5,053 nucleotides of DNA from assembly GCF_000719335.1 (NCBI RefSeq), contig NZ_JOGB01000117.1:1-5053 (forward strand), given 5' to 3'. The notes beneath the pieces were generated by a model. That model did not search any database. It saw nothing but the letters and a program-made list of their open reading frames with translations, and was not told where the DNA came from. Position 1 is the first letter of the stretch. Each line of letters opens with the position of its first letter. The DNA is from Streptomyces sp. NRRL S-87 (GTDB lineage Bacteria; Actinomycetota; Actinomycetes; Streptomycetales; Streptomycetaceae). Both the position numbers and the translations under genes were made by a program. Shown one piece after another: positions 1 through 4,780 of this stretch.

Positions 1-132
1 GGTGCGCAGGGGGTTGATCTCGGAGACCGCGCCGACGAACGTGGTCTTGCCCACGCCGAAGCCGCCCGCCACCACGATCTTCGCGGAGGTGGTGGAGCGA
101 GCCGCTCCGCCGTTAGAGCTTGCGAAGTCCAC
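1..132 (-). CDS. cvnD: CvnD-type small GTP-binding protein, N-terminal 44 codons (runs off the window)
   Basis: This is the start of the conservon GTPase, a small Ras-like ATP/GTP-binding protein that is expected to act at the membrane with CvnA, CvnB and CvnC. The visible N-terminus is a Ser/Ala/Thr-rich leader (residues 1-17), then a hydrophobic beta strand (KIVVAGG). A P-loop/Walker A motif GGFGVGKTT follows at residues 23-31, with Lys29 and Thr30 as phosphate and Mg contacts. The segment FVGAVSEINPLRT after the P-loop is typical of the family. I chose the GTG at 130-132 because a GAAAGG ribosome-binding site (plus-strand 140-145) lies 7 nt upstream and the frame stays open to the window edge. 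The start lies inside cvnC (20-bp overlap), so translation is probably coupled. The switch regions and the rest of the G domain lie beyond the window. Family assignment is firm; the rest of the gene is unseen. Confidence 0.93.
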   Translation of the reverse strand, partial: MDFASSNGGAARSTTSAKIVVAGGFGVGKTTFVGAVSEINPLRT

Positions 133-673
133 TGAGCACCCTTTCGAGCAGTGTCACGTCTGGCTGGCCGCCCGCGGACTCGTCGCCGCCGGGCTGGTGG
201 ATGGCGACGAGGCCCGCCTCCGCCAGGTCGGCGACGAGGATTCGGGCAACGCCGAGGGGAATGGAGAGGAGTGCCGAGATCTCGGCAACCGACTTGATCT
301 CTTGGCACAGTCGGCAGATCCGCTGGTGCTCGGGCAACTGCCCCTGCAGCCGGGCCGGATCGGCCGTGGTGCTGACCAGCGCCTCGATCGCGAGCTGGTA
401 CCGGGGCCGGGTCCGGCCACCGGTCATCGCGTACGGGCGCACCAGCGGGTTGCTGGCCTTGGGAGCCTCCTGCCGCCGCGCCCGGGGCGGAGCGGCCGGA
501 GGCATGTGCGGAGCCTGCGGGGCCTGGGGCTGGCCATAGCCCTGGTCCTGGTACGGGTTCGGCTCCTGGGAGTACTGCCTGCTCGGAGCAGAAGGGAAGT
601 TGAAGCGGTTCTGGTCGTGACCACCCTGCGGCTGAGCGCCGCCATACGAATGGCCTCCTGGGGGTGTTGTCAC
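113..673 (-). CDS. cvnC: CvnC, DUF742 family protein with a Q/P/G/Y-rich N-terminal extension
   Basis: A 186-aa DUF742 protein, the third member of the conservon. The family is thought to join CvnB and the CvnD GTPase in a complex beneath the CvnA kinase; its exact biochemistry is unclear. Residues 1-75 are low complexity, rich in Gly, Gln, Pro and Tyr (for example NPYQDQGYGQPQ), and look disordered. The conserved domain begins near residue 77 (LVRPYAMTGGRTRP). It continues through LAIEALVSTT (94-103), LPEHQRICRLC (113-123) and a winged-helix-like segment SVAEISALLSIPLGVARIL (128-146). It ends with PD..LLERVLSGLRKL, the usual DUF742 terminus. The GTG at 671-673 is chosen because GGAGGAGG lies 4 nt upstream. 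An open frame continues upstream to 874, but it runs into cvnB and has no family-like sequence. The gap from cvnB is 92 bp. The 3' end overlaps cvnD by 20 bp. Confidence 0.95.
   Translation of the reverse strand: MTTPPGGHSYGGAQPQGGHDQNRFNFPSAPSRQYSQEPNPYQDQGYGQPQAPQAPHMPPAAPPRARRQEAPKASNPLVRPYAMTGGRTRPRYQLAIEALVSTTADPARLQGQLPEHQRICRLCQEIKSVAEISALLSIPLGVARILVADLAEAGLVAIHQPGGDESAGGQPDVTLLERVLSGLRKL
140..145 (-). promoter_or_regulatory. Ribosome-binding site of cvnD
   Basis: GAAAGG read on the minus strand lies 7 nt before the GTG at 132. It sits inside the last codons of cvnC and fixes the cvnD start. Confidence 0.6.
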
Positions 674-677
674 GTTT

Positions 678-685
678 CCTCCTCC
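678..685 (-). promoter_or_regulatory. Strong ribosome-binding site of cvnC
   Basis: GGAGGAGG on the minus strand is followed by AAAC and then the GTG start at 673. It is the clearest Shine-Dalgarno sequence in the window and rules out the longer upstream frame. It suggests that cvnC is translated independently of cvnB despite lying in the same operon. Confidence 0.8.
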
Positions 686-714
686 GACTCCAAAACGCAG
701 TGTTCCCTGTAGCA

Positions 715-748
715 CCGCGCCACCGCACCCTATGGTGCGATGACGCGA
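715..748 (-). promoter_or_regulatory. Strong hairpin between cvnB and cvnC
   Basis: Read on the minus strand, 15 bases (748-734) pair with 15 bases (729-715) around an ATAG loop without any mismatch, including three G-U wobbles. The inner part is CGCACC-ATAG-GGTGCG. A second, outer pairing (GCAGTG at 758-753 with CACTGC at 702-697) could enclose it. It starts 17 nt after the cvnB stop and ends 41 nt before the cvnC start. No run of U follows. It could be a partial or U-less terminator, an attenuator, or an RNA-processing/stability element that sets cvnAB against cvnCD expression. The structure is seen directly; its function is inferred. Confidence 0.6.
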
Positions 749-765
749 AACGCACTGCCTGTCTG

Positions 766-1188
766 CTAGTTGAGAAGACTTCCCTGCAGTTCGGCGCGCA
801 GATCCGGAGTGAGGACACTGCCCGCGCGATCCACAAGGAGGGCCATCTCGTAGCCCACGAGGCCGATGTCGCACTCGGGGTGGGCGAGCACCGCCAGGGA
901 CGAACCGTCCGAGATCGACATGAGGAAGAGGAAGCCGCGCTCCATCTCCACCACCGTCTGGTTGACGGCGCCGCCCTCGAAGATGCGGGACGCCCCGGCG
1001 GTCAGCGAGGTCAGACCCGACGCCACCGCCGCCAGCTGGTCGGCACGGTCGCGCGGGAACCCTTCGGACATCGCCAGAAGAAGGCCGTCGGCGGAGACCA
1101 CCACGGTGTGGGACACCCCGGGGGTGTTGTCCACGAAGTTGGTGATCAACCAGTTCAGGTTCTGCGCCGCCTGGCTCATCGGGCTCAC
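766..1188 (-). CDS. cvnB: CvnB, roadblock/LC7 domain protein
   Basis: A 140-aa roadblock/LC7 (dynein light chain-like) protein, the second conservon member. The fold resembles proteins that bind and regulate small GTPases such as MglB, so it is a plausible dimeric regulator or scaffold for CvnD. The single domain spans about residues 10-103. It begins LNWLITNFVDNTPGVSHTVV, continues through SADGLLLAMSEGFPRDRADQ and LAAVASGLTSLT, and ends with MSISDGSSLAVLAHPECDIG. A short C-terminal helix follows (YEMALLVDRAG through the end at LLN). I chose the GTG at 1186-1188 because AGGAG (1200-1196) lies 7 nt upstream. The ATG at 1179 would be 16 nt from that site and gives a 137-aa form. The ATG at 1206 has no Shine-Dalgarno and lies inside cvnA. 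The start follows the cvnA stop by one base, so the two genes are probably translationally coupled. Confidence 0.95.
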   Translation of the reverse strand: MSPMSQAAQNLNWLITNFVDNTPGVSHTVVVSADGLLLAMSEGFPRDRADQLAAVASGLTSLTAGASRIFEGGAVNQTVVEMERGFLFLMSISDGSSLAVLAHPECDIGLVGYEMALLVDRAGSVLTPDLRAELQGSLLN

Positions 1189-1189
1189 A

Positions 1190-4100
1190 CTAACGCTCCT
1201 GGTCATAGGTGTTACTAGGGGACTGCTCTGATCCCGCGCTGCGGCCCTGCTGGACACCGCGCCGCAGGTTGCTCAACCTGCCGCGCACGTCCTCAGGAGC
1301 ACGGGAAATCTGGGGGCCGCCCTGGGGGGTCGACTCGGCGGCACCCTCGACCAGGTTGGCCTTGGGTACGCGCCGCGGCAGACCGGAGGAGGTCACCCCG
1401 CCCGCTTTCGGGTCACGGAGCTTGCCCGCCTGCTGCCAGCGCTCGTCGTTCTTCGAACGCCAGCCGCTCCCGGGGCCCACGCCTCCCGCCGCCGGCGCCG
1501 CCTGCTGGCTCTGCGGCGAAGCGGCGAACGGCTTGGACTCCGCTTCCTGCTGTGCGGGCTGCCACTGCTGCTGGCCACCGCGACGCGGCAGACCCGCTCC
1601 GGTCATCCCGTGACCGGTCTCGGCAGCGGCGCCCGAACGGTCGAAGCCTACGCGGTCCTGGGGCTGTTCGGGACCGACCTGGGATTCCGATTCGGTCCCG
1701 TAACCCTGGTCGTAGCCGCCCTGGTAGGCATTCTGCTCCGGCCACTCGGCCTGCTGCGGCTGGGACGCGTAGCCGCCGTCGTACTGGCGCTGGCCCGCCG
1801 GGGCGTCCTGGTAGCCGTCCTCCGCATAGCCGTAGGCCGGGTAGCCGCCCTCGGCCTGCTGGTCGTAGCCGGACTCCTGCGCCGCGTAGCCCGCGTCCTG
1901 GTGGCCGTACGAGCCGTCGTTCTGCTCGTAGCCGCCGCCGGGGTAGCCGTCCTGGTGGTACGCGCCCTCCGCTTCACCCGGGTACGGCTGGTAGCCGTGC
2001 TCCGGCTGGGGCTCCTGGGGGTAGCCCTGCTGCGGGTTCTGGTACGCCTGCTCCTCGTACCCGTACTCGGCCTGCTCCTGGAGCGCCGCACGGCGGTCCT
2101 CGCGGTTCAGCGAGCGGTTCACGGGGTCGAGGTCGGTCGCGTCGAAGGGCGCGGCGCCCGCCGCTCCAGTGGCGCCGACGCTTGCGTCGGAATAGCGGGA
2201 GTCGTCGAAGCCGAGCTCCGCGGCGGTGCGCATCGGCTGCGCCTCGGCGGCCTGCTGCTCCGGAATGATCGACGAGACGGTGAAGTCGTCGTCCGGAATG
2301 CCCTCGCCACCGCCACCGTGGGTGATGGCGTCGGGGAGCATGACCAGCGAGGTGGTGCCGGCCTGCTCGCCCGAGGGGCGCAGCTGGACGCGGATGCCGT
2401 GCCGGTCCGCCAGCCGGCCGACCACGAAGAGGCCCATGCGCTGGGAGATCGCGGCGTCCACGGTGGGCGGGTTCGCCAGCTTGTGGTTGATGTCCGCGAA
2501 GTCCTCGGCCGTCAGGCCGATGCCCTTGTCGTGGATCTCGACCATCACGCGGCCGTCGGGGAGGCGGGTCGCGGTGACGCGGACCTTGGTCTGCGGGGAG
2601 GAGAACGTGGTGGCGTTCTCCAGCAGCTCGGCGAGCAGGTGCACGAGGTCGGTCACGGACTGGCCGTGGATCTCGGCCTCCGGGACGCCGGTGAGCTCGA
2701 TGCGCTCGTACTGCTCCACCTCGGAGGAGGCGGCACGCAGCACGTCGACCAGCGGGACCGGCTGGTCCCAGCGGCGGCCGGGCTCCTCGCCCGCGAGGAT
2801 GAGGAGGTTCTCGCCGTTGCGGCGCATGCGGGTGGCGAGGTGGTCCAGGCGGAAGAGGTTCTCCAGCTGGTCCGGGTCGGCCTCGTTGTTCTCCAGGTCG
2901 GTGATGAGGGTCAGCTGGCCCTCGATCAGCGACTGGTTGCGCATGGAGAGGTTGGTGAAGATCGCGTTGACGTTCCCTCGAAGGAGCGCCTGCTCGGCGG
3001 CGAGACGTACCGCTTCGCGGTGGACCTGGTCGAAGGCGCGGGCGACCTCGCCGATCTCGTCCTGGGAGTCGATCGGGATGGGCACCACGCGGGTGTCGAC
3101 CTTGCCCGGCTCGGTGCGCGAGAGCTGGTCGACGAGGGCCGGCAGACGCTGCTCGGCGATGTCGAAGGCGGCACCGCGCAGGCGGCGCATCGAGCGGCCC
3201 ATCTGGCGGGCCATGAGACCCGCGAAGATGAACGCGGCCAGCAGGGAGACGACGACGATGCCACCGTTGACGAACGCGTCGGTGCGGGCGTCGTCGGCGA
3301 TCTCGACGGCCTCGTTCACGGCCTTGGCCACGAGGTCCTTCTCGACCTCGGTGTAGCCGTCGAACTTGGCGGTGGCACCGGCCTGCCAGTAGGCGGCGTT
3401 GGTGCCCTCCTTGGCGAGGTCCTCGGGGTCCTCGCCGCTGGCTATCGCCTCGGTCATGCCCTCGAGGGCGGAGCCGTTGACGACCGGCGGCGGGACGAAC
3501 TTCATCCCGGCCTGTTCGGCCCGCGCCTTGGCGTCCAGCAGCTTCTGGGCGCCCTCGTCGGCCTTGCGCTGCATGACGGCCTTGAGGTTCTGGGTGTCCT
3601 GCTCGGTACCGGCGGAGACGTACTCGCCCTGGGCGATCTCCTCCAGATACGCGTACGAGGAGAAGGCAACCAGCTGGGCCGCGTGGACGTCCTTCTTCTT
3701 GCTGGGGGCGACGAGGAGGTGGGTGCCGATGGAGCGCTGCAGCGAACCGGCGGCCTTGGCGAGCTCGATCGCGTAGACCATGCGGCCGTAGGACGTGATG
3801 TTGCCGGTGCCGAGGCCGAGCTCGTTGGAGAACTGCATGAGGTAGTGCTGGACCAGCACGTAGCCCTCTTCGGTGGGCACCGGGCCCAGCTTCGTGGGCA
3901 GGCTCTTCTTGGCGGTCTCGATCTGCGGGAGGTACGCCGACTTGCGTATCGCCTGCAGCTTCGGCTCCTCCGAGCGGAAGAGCTTCAGGCGGCGCTCCAG
4001 GCCCTGCTTGGCCGGCATGTCCTTGACGACCTCGTCGAACCGGGCCTTGGCGGCGTCCGTGTCGGCGTAGGCCTTGGTCACGACGTCGCTGTCGCGCTTG

Positions 4101-4453
4101 CCGCTCAGCAGCGGCTCGACGGTGAGGTCGCGCTCGTTGAGCAGCGCCTGGCCGTACTCGGAGGCGGCCTGCACGATGCGGGCGGTCTTCTCCGCGTCCT
4201 TGGCCTCGCTCCAGGTGTCGATGGAGCCCTTCACCTGGAAGCCGCCCATGACCAGGCCCACCAGGGCCGGCACGAGCAGGATCGCGTTCAGACGCGTGGG
4301 CACGCGCCAGTTGCGCGGCGAGAACCGGCTCTGGCTGCCGCGAACGGGTGCCTCGTCCGGCAGGTCAGCCGGGGACGCGGCGGCCGCGCGCTGCGGCGGG
4401 GTGAAGTTGCCCCGGGCCGTCTCCTCCGCGGGGCTCTCGTTGCTTCGCCTCAC
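1190..4453 (-). CDS. cvnA: CvnA, NIT/HAMP sensor histidine kinase-like membrane protein with a long disordered tail
   Basis: A 1087-aa membrane sensor, the first gene of this conservon. Residues 1-53 are a polar cytoplasmic leader. TM1 is about 55-73 (LNAILLVPALVGLVMGGF). Residues ~78-390 form a helical extracytoplasmic domain that fits the nitrate/nitrite-sensing (NIT) type. TM2 is about 397-414 and is followed by a HAMP-like linker (415-488). A helical region then carries His538 in LDHLATRMRRNGENL, the likely phospho-acceptor of this atypical kinase group. The ATPase domain shows the N box HLLAELLENATTF (Asn613), G1 HDKGIGL (Asp642), MGLFVVGRLADRHG (673-686) and G3-like SGEQAGTTSLVML. Residues 708-1087 are disordered: a Tyr/Gln/Gly-rich stretch (797-918), two GLPRR motifs (954-958, 1024-1028) and a basic end RAPEDVRGRLSNLRRGVQQGR. 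The GTG at 4451-4453 has only a weak GAGAGG site 11 nt upstream. A GTG at residue 51 is possible but has no better site. No response regulator adjoins it; signalling probably passes to CvnB-CvnC-CvnD. The ligand is unknown. Confidence 0.95.
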   Translation of the reverse strand: MRRSNESPAEETARGNFTPPQRAAAASPADLPDEAPVRGSQSRFSPRNWRVPTRLNAILLVPALVGLVMGGFQVKGSIDTWSEAKDAEKTARIVQAASEYGQALLNERDLTVEPLLSGKRDSDVVTKAYADTDAAKARFDEVVKDMPAKQGLERRLKLFRSEEPKLQAIRKSAYLPQIETAKKSLPTKLGPVPTEEGYVLVQHYLMQFSNELGLGTGNITSYGRMVYAIELAKAAGSLQRSIGTHLLVAPSKKKDVHAAQLVAFSSYAYLEEIAQGEYVSAGTEQDTQNLKAVMQRKADEGAQKLLDAKARAEQAGMKFVPPPVVNGSALEGMTEAIASGEDPEDLAKEGTNAAYWQAGATAKFDGYTEVEKDLVAKAVNEAVEIADDARTDAFVNGGIVVVSLLAAFIFAGLMARQMGRSMRRLRGAAFDIAEQRLPALVDQLSRTEPGKVDTRVVPIPIDSQDEIGEVARAFDQVHREAVRLAAEQALLRGNVNAIFTNLSMRNQSLIEGQLTLITDLENNEADPDQLENLFRLDHLATRMRRNGENLLILAGEEPGRRWDQPVPLVDVLRAASSEVEQYERIELTGVPEAEIHGQSVTDLVHLLAELLENATTFSSPQTKVRVTATRLPDGRVMVEIHDKGIGLTAEDFADINHKLANPPTVDAAISQRMGLFVVGRLADRHGIRVQLRPSGEQAGTTSLVMLPDAITHGGGGEGIPDDDFTVSSIIPEQQAAEAQPMRTAAELGFDDSRYSDASVGATGAAGAAPFDATDLDPVNRSLNREDRRAALQEQAEYGYEEQAYQNPQQGYPQEPQPEHGYQPYPGEAEGAYHQDGYPGGGYEQNDGSYGHQDAGYAAQESGYDQQAEGGYPAYGYAEDGYQDAPAGQRQYDGGYASQPQQAEWPEQNAYQGGYDQGYGTESESQVGPEQPQDRVGFDRSGAAAETGHGMTGAGLPRRGGQQQWQPAQQEAESKPFAASPQSQQAAPAAGGVGPGSGWRSKNDERWQQAGKLRDPKAGGVTSSGLPRRVPKANLVEGAAESTPQGGPQISRAPEDVRGRLSNLRRGVQQGRSAGSEQSPSNTYDQER
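1196..1200 (-). promoter_or_regulatory. Ribosome-binding site of cvnB, inside the end of cvnA
   Basis: AGGAG on the minus strand falls in the last Gln-Glu-Arg codons of cvnA, 7 nt before the GTG at 1188. It decides between three possible cvnB starts. Confidence 0.65.
1700..2065 (-). repeat. Tyr/Gln/Gly-rich low-complexity repeat region of cvnA
   Basis: This codes for CvnA residues 797-918 and contains 21 tyrosines in 122 residues, mostly in GY, GGY or AY contexts among Gln, Gly, Glu, Asp and Pro. At DNA level, GTAGCC recurs on the plus strand (GGCTAC on the coding strand). Four tyrosines at residues 842, 849, 856 and 863 are exactly seven apart. They mark a Y-x-x-Q-x-x-G unit at about 1841-1930, seen as YGHQDAG, YAAQESG and YDQQAEG, with YEQNDGS a degenerate copy. 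The segment is probably disordered, and tract length may vary between strains by slippage or recombination. Confidence 0.75.
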
Positions 4454-4479
4454 TCGACCAACAACCTCTCGGCGGCGCT

Positions 4480-4489
4480 ACTAGCTAGT
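4480..4489. repeat. Perfect 10-bp palindrome ACTAGCTAGT in the cvnA leader
   Basis: ACTAGCTAGT is its own reverse complement and contains two overlapping CTAG tetranucleotides, which are uncommon in high-GC genomes. It lies 26-35 bp before the cvnA GTG. It could be an operator half or merely leader sequence. Confidence 0.4.
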
Positions 4490-4508
4490 TCGATGAATTC
4501 CAGCACGG

Positions 4509-4524
4509 GGAACGGCCGTGTTCC
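4509..4524. repeat. Inverted repeat GGAAC-N6-GTTCC upstream of cvnA
   Basis: Two 5-bp arms separated by 6 bp, with a GGCC core, lie about 55-70 bp before the cvnA start. The 16-bp span suits a dimeric regulator. The match is short, so chance is a real alternative. Confidence 0.35.
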
Positions 4525-4559
4525 AAACAGTTGAAACCGACCGTCCCATGCCGCGTCCG

Positions 4560-4581
4560 TCCGGCATAAGTCGGACATAAG
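4560..4581 (-). repeat. Tandem 11-bp direct repeat upstream of cvnA (possible operator)
   Basis: On the minus strand, CTTATGTCCGA (4581-4571) is followed immediately by CTTATGCCGGA (4570-4560), 9 of 11 bases identical. The period is about one helical turn, so a protein would meet both copies on the same DNA face. An overlapping inverted repeat, GTCCG-N8-CGGAC, spans 4559-4576. Together these make the best candidate for a regulator site controlling cvnA. No known regulator is identified. Confidence 0.45.
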
Positions 4582-4686
4582 GAGCGAGTTTCGTCAAAAA
4601 GCGGGACCGCCGTGCGCGCAGCGGCACCGAGTGGATGCGAGGGGTGTCCAACTGGTGGAATTTCTCTGTCGAAACGTTATGAACGC

Positions 4687-4722
4687 CGAGGCGGGCCGTG
4701 TCAAAGGACACAGCCCGCCTCG
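4687..4722 (-). terminator. Terminator hairpin after the upstream cvnD
   Basis: A 16-bp GC-rich stem with a 4-base loop. On the minus strand, CGAGGCGGGCTGTGTC pairs with GACACGGCCCGCCTCG through one G-U wobble around CTTT. In the plus-strand RNA the same pair would be a C-A mismatch, which favours action on minus-strand transcripts. It lies 58 bp past the upstream cvnD stop. The following bases (GCGTTCATAACGTTTCG) are only mildly U-rich. Confidence 0.8.
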
Positions 4723-4726
4723 CAGT

Positions 4727-4746
4727 TGGTGATCCACTGGTGATCC
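4727..4746. repeat. Direct repeat TGGTGATCC, 11-bp period
   Basis: The nine-base sequence occurs at 4727-4735 and 4738-4746, between the two hairpins and partly overlapping the second. The cause is unknown; it may be a small duplication. Confidence 0.45.
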
Positions 4747-4762
4747 GTGTTTTCACGGGATC
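4742..4762 (-). terminator. Minor hairpin directly after the upstream cvnD
   Basis: CCGTG/CACGG with a 4-base loop, extended by GAT/ATC past one bulged G, gives an 8-bp stem. It lies 18 bp beyond the cvnD stop and 19 bp before the stronger hairpin. It may be the first of a tandem terminator or a 3'-end stabiliser. Confidence 0.4.
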
Positions 4763-4780
4763 TCCCCGGAACGGCTCCGA

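Larger units (their letters stand above)
4454..4780. other. Intergenic region between two conservons
   Basis: This 327-bp stretch has no supportable gene. The part near the upstream cvnD holds two hairpins (4762-4742, 4722-4687). The part near cvnA is locally richer in A/T than the flanking genes and holds the tandem 11-mer (4581-4560), the GGAAC inverted repeat (4524-4509) and the CTAG palindrome (4489-4480). A TTGACG box (4597-4592, minus strand) is a possible -35. Only a poor -10 (CCGACT) lies 17 nt further on, so I cannot place a promoter firmly, although one for cvnA is expected here. Confidence 0.6.

Noticed and set aside
2..712. Plus-strand open frame opposite cvnC and cvnD
   Set aside because: It mirrors DUF742 and P-loop coding sequence on the other strand and shows no family features of its own.
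674..874. N-terminal extension of cvnC to an ATG at 874
   Set aside because: It would overlap cvnB by more than 100 bp, its sequence is Arg/Cys-rich and unlike the family, and GGAGGAGG marks the GTG at 673.
664..1218. Plus-strand open frame opposite cvnB
   Set aside because: It is a shadow of the roadblock gene; its His/Arg/Gly-rich product resembles nothing known.
113..4453. bldA-type control through TTA codons
   Set aside because: I saw no in-frame TTA codon in cvnA, cvnB or cvnC; the TTA at the cvnA/cvnB junction is out of frame.
1610..4534. A 974-codon open frame on the plus strand opposite cvnA
   Set aside because: It is antisense to a gene with clear kinase domains. Long stop-free antisense frames are expected in high-GC DNA, and the product is a repetitive Leu/Val/Arg/Gly/Ala string with no recognisable domain.
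4569..4597. A vegetative promoter, TTGACG (4597-4592) with a -10 near 4574-4569
   Set aside because: The -35 is good, but at 17-bp spacing the -10 is CCGACT, a poor match. The TTATG sequences nearby are at wrong spacings.
4481..4756. A 91-codon minus-strand frame between the two conservons
   Set aside because: It runs through the strong terminator hairpin, has no convincing ribosome-binding site and has no domain. The region reads better as terminator plus control region.
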